Below, piece by piece: positions 50,369 through 61,076 of a stretch of DNA of 64,000 nucleotides. This DNA comes from Nitrosomonas halophila. Its GTDB lineage: Bacteria; Pseudomonadota; Gammaproteobacteria; Burkholderiales; Nitrosomonadaceae. Location of the stretch: NCBI RefSeq assembly GCF_900107165.1, contig NZ_FNOY01000007.1, forward strand, positions 1 to 64,000, written 5' to 3'. The notes under the pieces are model-generated. The model was given only the letters and a program-made list of their open reading frames with translations, was not told the DNA's origin and ran no database searches. How positions within the stretch are numbered: the stretch's first letter is position 1; the number at the start of each line of letters is the position of its first letter. The position numbers and the translations under genes are program-made.

Positions 50369-53300
50369 TTGCCGCTCGGCGTGATCCAGAACCGCTTTGT
50401 CCTCGAAGCCATCGCAATTTTCTTCACTGGACTCCTATTGACTGCCTGGGCGGGGTATGCAACCCATCAACATGAGGTGACGCACCAGCGTGACGAAGCC
50501 CTTGTTGTGGCCAGCAATCATGCCACTTTTGTACGCCTGAACATACATCAGACGCTGACCGCCACCAGCGCACTGGCGGCACTGGTGCGCCAAGGCAACG
50601 GCACAGTACCGAATTTCACCGCAGTGGGACAGGAAATCATGGCGCTTTATCCAGGCATTGGTGCCGTTCAGCTTGCGCCAGACGGTATTGTGCAAAGCAG
50701 TTATCCGTTAGCAGGCAATGAACCAGCGATCGGACACAACCTGCTTGCTGATCCCGGTCGGAACCAGGAAGCTTTCCTTGCACGTGATAGCAAGACACTC
50801 ACACTTGCAGGCCCATTCAATCTGATCCAGGGCGGCCTCGGCGCAATCGGCCGTCACCCGGTTTTCCTCCCCAATGAAAACGGCGAGGCGCATTTCTGGG
50901 GATTCACCAACGTCCTGATCCGCTTCCCGCAAATCCTGGAAACGACCAACCTCAATGGTTTGGCGAAACGCGGTTATCACTATGCCCTCTGGCGCATTCG
51001 CCCTGACACGGGTGAACGCCAGATCATCGCCACCAATGCAGGACTGGAATTACTGCATGATCCAGTCGAAATCGAAGTGCCGGTACCGAATGGCAAGTGG
51101 ATATTGAGCACCAGCCCGACCACAGGCTGGGGTGCGCCCACAACGGCCATACTGATCGGTCTTGCTGGAGCTTTGATCAGTCTGTTGGCCGCACAATTCT
51201 ATGCCAATACGCGTCAGCAACTGATGCTGCACCAGGCAGTCATTCGCCGCACCCGGGATCTGGCGGCGAGCGAAACACGTTACCACGAATTATTCAACCG
51301 CTCCCGCGATGCCTTGATGACATTGGCGCCGCCGGCATGGCGGTTCACCGATGCCAATCAGGCGGCCCTGGATCTTTTCGGGGTGCAGCATATTAATGAA
51401 TTCACCCAACTTGGACCCTGGCAACTCTCACCGGAGCGGCAACCCGATGGACAATTATCAAGCGACAAAGCGCTCGAAGAAATAAGCCAGGCTGTCCGGA
51501 CAGGCTCGAACTTTTTTGATTGGGAATACCAGCGATTGAATGGCCAGCGCTTCCTCGCCGAGGTGCAGCTCACTCAAATCGTTGCCGGCAAACAAATCTT
51601 TCTTCAGGCATCCGTACGGGATATCTCCGATCACAAAGCAGCCCAGCGCGCAGCCGCGCGCCTTTCGGAATATCTCGCACTGATGTCCAAACTGGCAACG
51701 GAATTGATCGATTTACCGCTCGAACGCATTGACGATGCGATTCATGCAGCACTCGAGCAGATCAGCCATTTTTTTTCCGCAGACCGGGCCTATGTTTTCA
51801 CTTATGATTTTGTCTCTCGAACCACTTCAAACACGCATGAGTGGTGCGCGCCTGGCGTATCCCCACAAAAAGACAATCTCCAGCATATCCCGCTTGACCA
51901 GATTCCCGAGTGGATCAGCCCGCATTTACAGGGCAATCCGCTATTTATTCAAAATGTCGCCGATCTACCATCCAGTGCCCTGCGAGATATCCTGCAAGCG
52001 CAGAAAATAGAAAGCCTGTTAACGGCACCGCTGATGCGCGGCAGCGATTGCCTCGGATTCGTCGGACTTGATGCGGTCCATTCACGTTTGGCATTTGGCG
52101 CGGAAGAAGCCGAGCTACTCGGCACTTTTGCCAAGCTGCTGGTCAGCGTCGCGCAACGCCGGCATGCTGAAAATGCAGTTAGAAAAGAACGCCAACGCCT
52201 GGCTGATATCCTGTGGGGCACTCACGCAGGCACCTGGGAATGGAATCTTCAGACGAATGAAGTACATTTAAATTCACGCTGGGCCGAGATCATAGGCCAT
52301 ACACTGGATACACTGGGCCCGATCACCACCAAACCCTGGCTAGCGCACACACACCCCGATGATCTCGCGCCTATCGACCAGGCGCTGCACAGGCATTTCC
52401 ACGGTGAAATGGAAACCTTCGAATGCGAGGCGCGCGTGCGCCACAAGCATGGCCATTGGGTCTGGGTGCTCGATCGAGGCAGGGTAATCAGCCGGACACC
52501 GGATGGTCAACCGCTATGGATGTCCGGCACACGCCTCGATATTACCGCCCGCAAGCATACTGAAGAGGCCCTGAAGGAAAGTGCTCATCAACTCAGCGAA
52601 GCCCAGCATATCGCCCGAATCGGCAGCTGGAAGCTGGATCTTGTCCAGGACAAACTGTTTTGGTCCGACGAGATTTTCCATATCTTTGAGATAGACAAGG
52701 CACATTTCGGCGCCAGTTACCAGGCCTTTATCAACACCATCCATCCCGATGACCGCAAGGCAGTCAACACAGCCTATAGCCGCTCGCTGCAGACCCGTGA
52801 ACCCTACGAGCTCACGCACCGCCTGCTCATGAAAGATGGTCGAATCAAATATGTCCACGAACAATGTGAAATCCACTTCGATGCCAAAGGCGACCCATTA
52901 TGCTCAGCGGGCACGATTCAGGACGTGACTGAACAGCATCTGGCCGAGCAAGCCCTGGCCGCGCTCGCCACCACACTCGCGCCGCTCACCGGCAGTGCTT
53001 TTTTCGAAGCCGTGAGCCGACACCTCATCGAAGCGCTGGGACTGGACTACGCCTTTGTTGGACAGCTGAACCCAAGCCGTGATGGGGTCCATCTCATCGC
53101 AGGCTGGGCGCAAAACCAGCCCATGACACCTTTCCACTATGCATTGGCCGATACCCCCTGCGCCAGGGTCATGGAACATGGCTATCAAATCCACCCGGTC
53201 AACGTTCAGGCCCTGTTCCCGGAAGACAAACTGCTGGTCCAAATGAACATTGAGTCCTATATCGGTGGCGCACTGTTTGACAAGCAATATCAACCGATGG

Positions 53301-55831
53301 GCATCCTGGTCGCTCTGGGCACTCGCCCGCTTCAGCAGCCGGAACTGGCCAAGCGCTTGCTTGAAGTCTTTGATGACCGCGTGAGTGCCGAAATATTTCG
53401 TCAGCAGGCCGAGAGAAACTTGCGCGCCAATGAAGAAAAATTTCGTGCCCTGGTCGAAACCACCAACGACTGGATCTGGGAAATGGACATCCATGGCCGT
53501 TACACTTACGTCAGCCCGCAAATCGAATCCCTACTGGGCTACACACCGGAAGAGGTTCTGGGAAAAACACCCTTCGACTTCATGCCGAAGGAGGAAGCGG
53601 CATCTATCCGTCGCGCGTTTCATACCATTGCATCGGAAGGCAGGCCATTCCAGAATCTGGAAAACATCAATCTGCACAAAAATGGCAGCCTGGTCGTGCT
53701 GGAAACCAATGGCATGCCCATTCTTGATGAAAACCAGAAGCTGACCGGTTACCGGGGGATAGATCGCGATATCACCCTGCGCAAACAGGTCGAGCAACAG
53801 CTACGCCAGGCTGCAAGTGTATTCGATCATACCCACGAAGGCATCATGATCACTGACCCGAGCGGCACAATCGTCGATGTCAACGGGGCTTTTTCCCGCA
53901 TTACCGGCTTCTCGCGTGACGAAGTGTTAGGAAAAACCCCGCGTATCCTCAGATCGAACCGGCAAGGTCACACCTTCTACACCGCCATGTGGCATGATCT
54001 GAAGCAGAAGGGTTACTGGGCCAGTGAAATCTGGAACCGGCGCAAGGATGGCTCCATCTACGCACAATATGAAACCATCAGCGCCATCTACGACACCAAG
54101 GGCGAGATCAGCCGTTATGTCAGCCTATTCTCGGATATCACTCAGCTCAAGGAGCAACATCACAGGCTCGAGCGCATTGCTCACTACGACGCGCTCACCG
54201 ACTTGCCCAATCGTGTGCTGCTGGCCGACCGTCTACGCCAGGCCATGACCCTGGCGCAGCGTCATGCCACCCTACTCGCCGTGGTCTATCTTGATCTCGA
54301 CAGCTTCAAGGCAGTCAACGACTCACATGGACACGATATGGGCGACAAGCTGCTCACATTGGTATCGGGTCGCATGAAGCAGGCGTTACGTCAAGGCGAT
54401 ACGCTGGCGCGCCTGGGAGGTGATGAATTCGTCGCCGTACTGCTCGATTTGCATCACAGCGATGCGAGCATACCGATCCTCGAACGGTTGTTGGCCGCAG
54501 CCGCTGAACCGGTGCATATCAACGGTCACACACTCCGCGTCTCAGCCAGTATGGGCGTCAGTTTCTTCCCTCAGACAGGCGATCTGGTGGATGCCGATCA
54601 ACTGTTTCGGCAAGCCGATCAAGCCATGTACGAGGCCAAGCAAGCCGGCAAAAACCGATACCATATCTTTGATGCCGCGCATGATCAGGCCGTGCGGGGA
54701 CGCCACGAAACCCTCGGGCGCATTCGCCAGGCATTGGAAAATGGAGAGCTCGTGCTCCATTATCAGCCCAAGGTTGATATGCGCAGTGGACAGATCATCG
54801 GCGCCGAAGCACTGATTCGCTGGCAGCATCCAGAACACGGCTTGCTATTGCCAGTGGAATTTTTACCTGTCACCCAGAGTGATGCGCTTTGTATCGAAAT
54901 CGGTGATTGGGTACTGGAAACGGCAGCCAAACAAATCGAAGCCTGGCGACACGCTGGTTTGGCACTTGCGGTCAGCATCAATGTCGATGGCCTGCAATTC
55001 ACACAACCCGATTTCATGGACAAGCTGCGACAATGCCTGGTCCGCCACCCGCATGTGCAACCCGGCGACCTGGAGCTGGAAATCCTGGAAACCAGCGCTC
55101 TGGAAGACGTTACCCGAATCGGCGAAATTATCACAGCCTGCCAGGAAATTGGCGTCGGCATTGCGCTGGATGATTTTGGCACGGGTTATTCGACACTCAC
55201 CTATTTAAGGCGCCTGCCCGCGCAGCTTCTCAAGATTGATCAAAGCTTTGTACGCGGCATGCTCGATGATCCCGATGACCTGACCATCCTCGAGGGCGTG
55301 CTCGGGCTGGCCAGCGCTTTCCGGCGAAGAACCATTGCCGAGGGTGTCGAGACAGCCGCACATGGTGCGATGTTGTTATCACTCGGTTGCCACCTCGCTC
55401 AGGGCAACGGTATCGCGCGCTCAATGCCGGCTGAAGCCATCCCGGATTGGGTCGCCAATTGGCGTCCCGACCCGACCTGGTCAAAGTACCCGCGCATCCA
55501 CAGCGACAACCTGCCGGTACTGATCTCGATGGTCGAGCTACGTGCCTGGGTCATGGCAATGGGCGCCTACCTGCGCGATGATGATAATATCCCGCCCCCC
55601 CTGGATCCCCACAAGTGCCGCTTCGGCCGCTGGCTGGACAACATCGGCCGTGCACGCTATGCAAACCACCCGTCACTCATGCAGATTTTAGCGCTTCACG
55701 ATCATATCCATGACAAAGCCAACGAACTGGTCAATCTCAAACAAGCGGGCCACACCCATACCACACAGCGCCTCGGTGAAATCGAAGCGCTACGCGATAC
55801 ACTGCTAACCGAAATGGAACAGTTACTCTAA
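50369..55831 (+). CDS. Multi-sensor diguanylate cyclase / phosphodiesterase (CHASE-PAS-GAF-GGDEF-EAL-CZB)
   Basis: This 1820-residue membrane protein probably makes or degrades cyclic-di-GMP. In order: membrane helix (~10-29), periplasmic CHASE domain (~35-245), second helix (~258-278), PAS (~302-425), GAF (~435-600), two PAS (~610-860), GAF (~865-1015), two PAS (~1020-1265), GGDEF (~1275-1435), EAL (~1450-1700) and a CZB-like zinc domain (~1705-1820). The cyclase motif GGDEF is intact (1350-1354) with an inhibitory RxxD site (1341-1344). EALIR (1480-1484) and DDFGTG (near 1600) suggest an active phosphodiesterase. The CZB-like tail has C1750, H1777 and H1781; the usual first histidine seems absent. 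The start is TTG with AAGGAG 7 nt upstream. Divergence from flhDC suggests motility control. Confidence 0.93.
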   Translation: MPLGVIQNRFVLEAIAIFFTGLLLTAWAGYATHQHEVTHQRDEALVVASNHATFVRLNIHQTLTATSALAALVRQGNGTVPNFTAVGQEIMALYPGIGAVQLAPDGIVQSSYPLAGNEPAIGHNLLADPGRNQEAFLARDSKTLTLAGPFNLIQGGLGAIGRHPVFLPNENGEAHFWGFTNVLIRFPQILETTNLNGLAKRGYHYALWRIRPDTGERQIIATNAGLELLHDPVEIEVPVPNGKWILSTSPTTGWGAPTTAILIGLAGALISLLAAQFYANTRQQLMLHQAVIRRTRDLAASETRYHELFNRSRDALMTLAPPAWRFTDANQAALDLFGVQHINEFTQLGPWQLSPERQPDGQLSSDKALEEISQAVRTGSNFFDWEYQRLNGQRFLAEVQLTQIVAGKQIFLQASVRDISDHKAAQRAAARLSEYLALMSKLATELIDLPLERIDDAIHAALEQISHFFSADRAYVFTYDFVSRTTSNTHEWCAPGVSPQKDNLQHIPLDQIPEWISPHLQGNPLFIQNVADLPSSALRDILQAQKIESLLTAPLMRGSDCLGFVGLDAVHSRLAFGAEEAELLGTFAKLLVSVAQRRHAENAVRKERQRLADILWGTHAGTWEWNLQTNEVHLNSRWAEIIGHTLDTLGPITTKPWLAHTHPDDLAPIDQALHRHFHGEMETFECEARVRHKHGHWVWVLDRGRVISRTPDGQPLWMSGTRLDITARKHTEEALKESAHQLSEAQHIARIGSWKLDLVQDKLFWSDEIFHIFEIDKAHFGASYQAFINTIHPDDRKAVNTAYSRSLQTREPYELTHRLLMKDGRIKYVHEQCEIHFDAKGDPLCSAGTIQDVTEQHLAEQALAALATTLAPLTGSAFFEAVSRHLIEALGLDYAFVGQLNPSRDGVHLIAGWAQNQPMTPFHYALADTPCARVMEHGYQIHPVNVQALFPEDKLLVQMNIESYIGGALFDKQYQPMGILVALGTRPLQQPELAKRLLEVFDDRVSAEIFRQQAERNLRANEEKFRALVETTNDWIWEMDIHGRYTYVSPQIESLLGYTPEEVLGKTPFDFMPKEEAASIRRAFHTIASEGRPFQNLENINLHKNGSLVVLETNGMPILDENQKLTGYRGIDRDITLRKQVEQQLRQAASVFDHTHEGIMITDPSGTIVDVNGAFSRITGFSRDEVLGKTPRILRSNRQGHTFYTAMWHDLKQKGYWASEIWNRRKDGSIYAQYETISAIYDTKGEISRYVSLFSDITQLKEQHHRLERIAHYDALTDLPNRVLLADRLRQAMTLAQRHATLLAVVYLDLDSFKAVNDSHGHDMGDKLLTLVSGRMKQALRQGDTLARLGGDEFVAVLLDLHHSDASIPILERLLAAAAEPVHINGHTLRVSASMGVSFFPQTGDLVDADQLFRQADQAMYEAKQAGKNRYHIFDAAHDQAVRGRHETLGRIRQALENGELVLHYQPKVDMRSGQIIGAEALIRWQHPEHGLLLPVEFLPVTQSDALCIEIGDWVLETAAKQIEAWRHAGLALAVSINVDGLQFTQPDFMDKLRQCLVRHPHVQPGDLELEILETSALEDVTRIGEIITACQEIGVGIALDDFGTGYSTLTYLRRLPAQLLKIDQSFVRGMLDDPDDLTILEGVLGLASAFRRRTIAEGVETAAHGAMLLSLGCHLAQGNGIARSMPAEAIPDWVANWRPDPTWSKYPRIHSDNLPVLISMVELRAWVMAMGAYLRDDDNIPPPLDPHKCRFGRWLDNIGRARYANHPSLMQILALHDHIHDKANELVNLKQAGHTHTTQRLGEIEALRDTLLTEMEQLL

Positions 55832-55937
55832 CCGGATGCCGCGCGAGATGCCAGCCACAGTTGCAATTGCGCATTCAAACGGCTTCAGCAAGGTCTCCCG
55901 GCTGGGGCGTATGCTGACAAACGCTGTTCCCGCCATG

Positions 55938-56588
55938 TCACTGCAGATTCTCAGATTTGCAATCGGCGCGCTCCAGTACGCCAAATTCATTCAGCAGCAC
56001 GCCATCTCCCGGCTGGAATAAAGGTGGACGCTGCTCGGTTACGGTGTAGTGGCTGCCATCAGGCAGAGTGAGATGAATTCTGAAATAAACGGTTTCTTCG
56101 ATATTTTTTTCCGCCGGATAGTAGCCACTGGAACCTACCACCGTTACATTGGCAAAGAATGATTGATCACCAAACCGCCCAAAAGGAATCGCCACCATCC
56201 CCGAAAGCGGAGGATTCGTGGCTCGATCAATATCGCCATAATCCGGATGCAGAAAATGTTCTATATGGCTGACCACACCACAATAACCCACCGGTGGTGG
56301 GTAGGAATAGGCAAAAATTGGGAGCACCGCACCACTACTGATACGACGGGAAGAATATCTTGTTGCCGGCTCGCTCATGTGGCCAACTTCCTGGGTAGAG
56401 AGCGTGACCGCGCCACGAGATACTTGACCAGGAGGCGCTGTATTACCTGTGGATGAAGTGGCAACCGAGCGTGTCCCCGGTTGCGCACTATGCACCGCTG
56501 GCGTGTAGCCTGCTGATATGCTCGCGATCAGAAGCCAACAACACCCCATGAAAGCGTTATGGTAATCATTATTCAAGTCATCGAGCAT
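55938..56588 (-). CDS. Predicted secreted hypothetical protein
   Basis: I do not recognise this 216-residue protein. A hydrophobic N-terminal stretch (about 14-33, MGCCWLLIASISAGYTPAVH) suggests export, with possible cleavage near HSA-QPG. A low-complexity Ser/Thr/Gly region follows (about 35-75). The rest is beta-rich with aromatic blocks (VLPIFAYSYPPPVGYCG, FFANVTVVGSSGYYPAE, VYFRIHLTLPDGSHYTVTEQ) that recall a periplasmic or surface beta-sandwich. The start may instead be the ATG at 56549. It converges with the large GGDEF-EAL gene and precedes lysS in the minus direction of neither operon, so context gives no function. Confidence 0.65.
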   Translation of the reverse strand: MLDDLNNDYHNAFMGCCWLLIASISAGYTPAVHSAQPGTRSVATSSTGNTAPPGQVSRGAVTLSTQEVGHMSEPATRYSSRRISSGAVLPIFAYSYPPPVGYCGVVSHIEHFLHPDYGDIDRATNPPLSGMVAIPFGRFGDQSFFANVTVVGSSGYYPAEKNIEETVYFRIHLTLPDGSHYTVTEQRPPLFQPGDGVLLNEFGVLERADCKSENLQ

Positions 56589-56750
56589 GTGTTTCTGGCA
56601 GTTGAACCTGGATTTCCCGGTCGGACGGGCACAGGATGGAATAACAAATACATGCTATAGCAACGGCCATTCTACCGCTCACTTGAGACCCCATCCGGAA
56701 TAACCGGGCACCTTGTCGCATGGTATAACCCCTTGTTCAGTCACCCCCAG

Positions 56751-58265
56751 TTAATCTTCCTTGCGCAATTGCGGAAACAGAATCACGTCCCGAATGCTGG
56801 GCGCATCGGTAAACAGCATGACCAGGCGATCGATACCGATACCCTCCCCGGCAGTCGGCGGCAGGCCGTATTCGAGCGCATGAATATAGTCGGCATCATA
56901 ATGCATCGCTTCCATGTCGCCAGCATCCTTGGCCTGGACTTGTTCCAGGAATCGCTGCGCCTGATCCTCGGGATCATTCAACTCCGAAAATCCGTTGGCG
57001 ATTTCCCGCCCGGCAATATAAAGCTCGAAACGGTCGGTAACATCCGGGTTGCCATCATTGCGCCGCGCCAGCGGAGAGACTTCCGCCGGATAATCAACAA
57101 TGAACGTCGGCGCAAACAACAGATGTTCGGTTGTTTCATCGAACAGCGAGAGTTGCAAGCCACCGATACCATCGTTCGGATTGTACTTCACGCCCAATTC
57201 CTGCAATGTGGTAATCAGAAAGTCACGATCGCAAAGTTGTGCCGCGGAATACTCGGGATGGTGCGCCAGTATCGCCTGGGTAATAGTCAAACGGGAAAAA
57301 GGTTCCGCCAGATCCATTTCACGTTGCTGGTAGACAATTCGTGTCGTGCCCAGCACATTTACCGCCACCTCCCGCAGCATAGATTCAGTCAAATCCATCA
57401 GGTAATTATGATCCTGATATGCCTCATAAAACTCCAGCATGGTGAATTCAGGATTATGGCGCGTCGAAATGCCTTCATTCCGGAAGTTGCGATTGATTTC
57501 AAACACCTTTTCCATACCCCCCACGACCAAACGCTTCAAATAAAGCTCGGGCGCGATGCGCAAATAGAGATTCATGTCGAGCGCGTTATGGTGCGTAATA
57601 AAGGGTCGCGCCGTTGCGCCGCCCGGAATCGAGTGCATCATGGGTGTTTCAACTTCCAGATAATTCCGTCCGACGAAAAACTCGCGTATGGCCTGAATGA
57701 TTCTTGATCGCGTGATAAACACATGCCGTGCCTCCTCACTGGTAATCAGATCGAGATAGCGCTGCCGATATTTTTGCTCCTGATCGGTCAAACCATGAAA
57801 TTTCTCCGGAAGCGGGCGCAGTGATTTGGTCAACAAACGCAGCTGCGTCACGCGCAAAGAGAGTTCGTTGGTTTTGGTTTTGAACAAAACGCCTTGTGCG
57901 CCAAGTATGTCGCCCAAATCATAGTGCCTGAACGCATCATGAGCCGCCTCGCCGGTATGGTCGTTAGAGATATAAAGCTGTATCCGGCCACTCATATCCT
58001 GGATCGCCGCAAAACTGGCCTTACCCATGATGCGTTTGAACAACATGCGCCCTGCGACTTTCACGACAATCTGCTCACTTTCCAGCGCTTCCTTGGAATA
58101 GCCATCATACTTTTCATGCAAGCCATGGGCCAGGCTGTCGCGACGATAGTCATTCGGGAAAGCATTGCCCTGCTCGCGCAATGCAGCCAGTTTCGAGCGG
58201 CGCTCAACAATCAGGTGGTTTTCATCCTGGGAACTACTGGATTGGTTTTCTTGGGTCATAGCCAT
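56751..58265 (-). CDS. lysS: Class II lysyl-tRNA synthetase
   Basis: LysS charges tRNA(Lys). The 504-residue protein has an N-terminal OB-fold anticodon-binding domain (about 65-150, [19 protein letters not shown]). Class II motif 1 is in [20 protein letters not shown], motif 2 around [20 protein letters not shown] and motif 3 in [15 protein letters not shown]. The length is normal. It is divergent from glnS, with 338 nt between their starts. Confidence 0.97.
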   Translation of the reverse strand: MAMTQENQSSSSQDENHLIVERRSKLAALREQGNAFPNDYRRDSLAHGLHEKYDGYSKEALESEQIVVKVAGRMLFKRIMGKASFAAIQDMSGRIQLYISNDHTGEAAHDAFRHYDLGDILGAQGVLFKTKTNELSLRVTQLRLLTKSLRPLPEKFHGLTDQEQKYRQRYLDLITSEEARHVFITRSRIIQAIREFFVGRNYLEVETPMMHSIPGGATARPFITHHNALDMNLYLRIAPELYLKRLVVGGMEKVFEINRNFRNEGISTRHNPEFTMLEFYEAYQDHNYLMDLTESMLREVAVNVLGTTRIVYQQREMDLAEPFSRLTITQAILAHHPEYSAAQLCDRDFLITTLQELGVKYNPNDGIGGLQLSLFDETTEHLLFAPTFIVDYPAEVSPLARRNDGNPDVTDRFELYIAGREIANGFSELNDPEDQAQRFLEQVQAKDAGDMEAMHYDADYIHALEYGLPPTAGEGIGIDRLVMLFTDAPSIRDVILFPQLRKED

Positions 58266-58603
58266 CTTAATTTGGTTGTATTGTAATTAATGTATGCATT
58301 GTTCCTTTTGCTGCGAGACGCCTCCATGGCAGCACCAAGGCGGTGCTGCCAACAAGCCGATTGCACGAAGCTGCCTGGCAGGACATGCCGTCTGCTCAAT
58401 CAAGGTGTATTATAGTGACTTTGTTCAACCCATTCTAACAGGGTAATGAAAAACAGCCGTGATGGACGGTCGCCAGCATGCAGGCGCCAGCTCACCCGGC
58501 TCATCGATAGAGAGAGGACTGCCGCACGTTGCCTGGTTAAAGCTCTACCTGTCTCACAAGGCTTTCCCACTCCCTGCTAAGGTCAACTGAGAAAAATATA
58601 TCC
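58266..58603. other. lysS-glnS divergent spacer
   Basis: A 338-nt divergent region with no gene. It contains a perfect 9-bp hairpin (GGCAGCACC 58328-58336, loop of 5, GGTGCTGCC 58342-58350) about 60 nt ahead of lysS. The AT-rich segment 58405-58450 is a plausible promoter area. No T-box signature is visible. Confidence 0.45.
58328..58350. repeat. 9-bp GC-rich hairpin upstream of lysS
   Basis: GGCAGCACC and GGTGCTGCC pair perfectly around AAGGC. It would lie in the leader of a lysS transcript begun in the spacer. Function is unknown. Confidence 0.5.
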
Positions 58604-60280
58604 GTGAACACCATTTCAACAGCTACGCATTTCATCAAAAACATTATTGAAGAAGACAATCGCACCGGCAAATGGAGTGGGCGCGTAGAAACCCGCTTCC
58701 CTCCCGAGCCAAATGGCTATTTGCATATCGGTCATGCAAAAAGCATATGCCTGAATTTTGGACTTGCACATGAGTATGGCGGCACTTGTCATCTGCGCTT
58801 CGATGACACCAATCCTGAGAAAGAAGCACAGGAATATGTCGATGCCATCATTGAGTCGGTCCGTTGGCTGGGTTTCGACTGGGGACAGCACTTGCACTAT
58901 GCCTCGGATTATTTTGACAAACTGTATGAATATGCGGAATACCTGATTACGCAGGGGAAAGCCTATGTAGACAGCCTGCCCGCAGAGGAAATACGCGCGC
59001 TGCGCGGCACTTTGACCGAGGCAGGCACAAACAGTCCTTATCGGGATCGCCCGGTTGCAGAAAGCCTGGATTTGTTCCGGCGCATGCGCGCGGGCGAATT
59101 CGCAGATGGCGCGCATGTGCTGCGAGCAAAAATCGATATGGCTTCTCCCAACATCAATCTTCGTGACCCTGTCATCTATCGCATTCGTCATGTTCACCAC
59201 CAGCGTACCGGCGATAAATGGTGCATCTATCCGATGTATGACTTCACCCATTGCGTCTCCGATGCGCTCGAACAAATAACCCATTCCTTGTGCACGCTGG
59301 AATTTGAGGATCACCGGCCGCTATACGACTGGGTACTGGATCAACTGGCTGATAAAGTCCCCTGTCATCCGCAGCAAATCGAGTTCGCACGGCTCAATCT
59401 AACCTATAGCGTCATGAGCAAACGCAAGCTGATCGATCTGGTCGCAAATGGGCTGGTAGATGGCTGGGATGATCCACGCATGAATTCACTGGCAGGCCTG
59501 CGCCGGCGGGGATATACGCCGGAATCGATTCGCTTGTTTGCTGAACGCATCGGCATCAGCAAGGCCGATTCTTGGATAGACATGACCATCCTGGAAGACT
59601 GTTTGCGCGAAGACCTCAATCAACGTGCCCTGCGCCGCATCGCGGTCCTCGATCCGGTATTGCTTGTCATCGACAATTACCCAGATGATCAGGAGGAAAT
59701 TTGCCATGCACCCAATCATCCGCAGCAACCCGAACTTGGCAAGCGCGAACTGAAGTTAACCAAGTCACTTTATATTGATCGGGCCGACTTCATGGAAACA
59801 CCGAGTAAAGGATTTTTCCGTCTGGCACCAGACGCGGAAGTCAGACTGCGCTATGCATATCTCGTGAAATGCACGCATGTTGTCAAAAACAGCCAGGGGG
59901 AAATAACGACAATCCACTGCAGTTATGATCCCGCTACCAAAAGCGGTACCGCAGGCGCCGACAGCCGTAAAGTCAAAGGGAACATTCATTGGCTGTCTGC
60001 CAGGCATGCACAACCGGTAGAGATCAGGCTATATGATCGTTTATTCAATGATTCCCACCCGGATGCCGAAAACAAGGACTACAAGGCAGCATTAAATCCC
60101 GATTCCAAACAGGTCATTACGGGTTACGTCGAGCCTGCATTGCTCGATTCGCTGCCCGAACAACGTTTTCAATTCGAGCGCCACGGTTATTTTGTAGCAG
60201 ACCGTATCGACACCCGCGCGGGAAAACCGGTATTCAACCGTGCCGTATCTCTGCGCAATACCTGGGCAAAAAGCGTTTAA
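58604..60280 (+). CDS. glnS: Glutaminyl-tRNA synthetase
   Basis: GlnS charges tRNA(Gln) directly. The 558-residue class I synthetase has the HIGH motif in [18 protein letters not shown], the KMSKS counterpart VMSKRKL and the C-terminal beta-barrel anticodon domain. The start is GTG at 58604. Having glnS together with gatCAB means amidated Glu-tRNA(Gln) is probably not the main source of Gln-tRNA here. Confidence 0.97.
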   Translation: MNTISTATHFIKNIIEEDNRTGKWSGRVETRFPPEPNGYLHIGHAKSICLNFGLAHEYGGTCHLRFDDTNPEKEAQEYVDAIIESVRWLGFDWGQHLHYASDYFDKLYEYAEYLITQGKAYVDSLPAEEIRALRGTLTEAGTNSPYRDRPVAESLDLFRRMRAGEFADGAHVLRAKIDMASPNINLRDPVIYRIRHVHHQRTGDKWCIYPMYDFTHCVSDALEQITHSLCTLEFEDHRPLYDWVLDQLADKVPCHPQQIEFARLNLTYSVMSKRKLIDLVANGLVDGWDDPRMNSLAGLRRRGYTPESIRLFAERIGISKADSWIDMTILEDCLREDLNQRALRRIAVLDPVLLVIDNYPDDQEEICHAPNHPQQPELGKRELKLTKSLYIDRADFMETPSKGFFRLAPDAEVRLRYAYLVKCTHVVKNSQGEITTIHCSYDPATKSGTAGADSRKVKGNIHWLSARHAQPVEIRLYDRLFNDSHPDAENKDYKAALNPDSKQVITGYVEPALLDSLPEQRFQFERHGYFVADRIDTRAGKPVFNRAVSLRNTWAKSV

Positions 60281-60430
60281 ACCGGGAGTAAGACAGGAAT
60301 AGGCATCCATTTGTTGTTTTTGCACCCTGCCTAATCGTAGTAAGCTCCTTCATAAACGTGCATAACACTTCAAGCGAATGCATTACTTGATTATACTTTA
60401 TGCTCTTCTCCAACAACATGAATCGAAAAT

Positions 60431-60952
60431 ATGTCATTCAAACACATTGTCATTCTGTTGATCAGTACAGGCATGGTGATGGGATGTGGGTCCATCGCCA
60501 AGAATACAGAAAGCAGACTGGCCACCCCTTCCCAGCATCGATCCTACAGGCACGCAATACCGCAGGACATCATCAAAGAAGATACGGACACCATCAAAGA
60601 CCGGTTGTATAGCCGCTACCAGGAATGGCGCGGTGTCCGTTACCGGCTGGGTGGCGCCAGCCGGTCCGGCATAGACTGCTCAGCATTCGTTAAAATCATC
60701 TATGAAACGGAGTTTGGCCTCACGCTGCCGCGCACAGCCCTGTCTCAGGCAGAATTGGGTGATGAAATCAATCAAGAAGAGCTCGAAGCGGGCGACCTGG
60801 TATTCTTTAAAACAGGAAGACACTCCTGGCATGTCGGCATTTACCTGGAAAAACGAAAATTTTTACATGTTTCCTCCAAAAAAGGCGTGACCTTGTCGCG
60901 ACTTGATAATATCTACTGGAGATCCAAATACTGGAAGTCAGTCAGAATATAA
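60431..60952 (+). CDS. NlpC/P60 lipoprotein, MepS-like peptidoglycan endopeptidase
   Basis: MepS-type enzymes cut peptide crosslinks so that new glycan strands can be inserted. The 173-residue product has a lipoprotein signal (VMGC, Cys about 19). The NlpC/P60 domain (about 60-170) contains WRGVRYRLGGASRSGIDCSAF with the nucleophile Cys and then LPRTALSQAELG. GDLVFF and RHSWHVGIYLE supply the catalytic His, with a further His in FLHVSS. It closely follows the E. coli MepS (Spr) pattern. It stands alone between glnS and the convergent ppsR. Confidence 0.92.
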   Translation: MSFKHIVILLISTGMVMGCGSIAKNTESRLATPSQHRSYRHAIPQDIIKEDTDTIKDRLYSRYQEWRGVRYRLGGASRSGIDCSAFVKIIYETEFGLTLPRTALSQAELGDEINQEELEAGDLVFFKTGRHSWHVGIYLEKRKFLHVSSKKGVTLSRLDNIYWRSKYWKSVRI

Positions 60953-61076
60953 TGCTGGGGAATACCGGACTCGAGTGATCATTCGCCCCCCGTACTCCTG
61001 CCACCTCACCAATCCCTCAACACCTTTCGTGATCATCCCAACAAGCAAGGCCGGCGGCAATATGGCCCGCCACCGA

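Noticed and set aside
56733-57707. Open frame of 324 codons on the plus strand
   Set aside because: Antisense to lysS and not protein-like; a frame shadow of a strongly coding strand.
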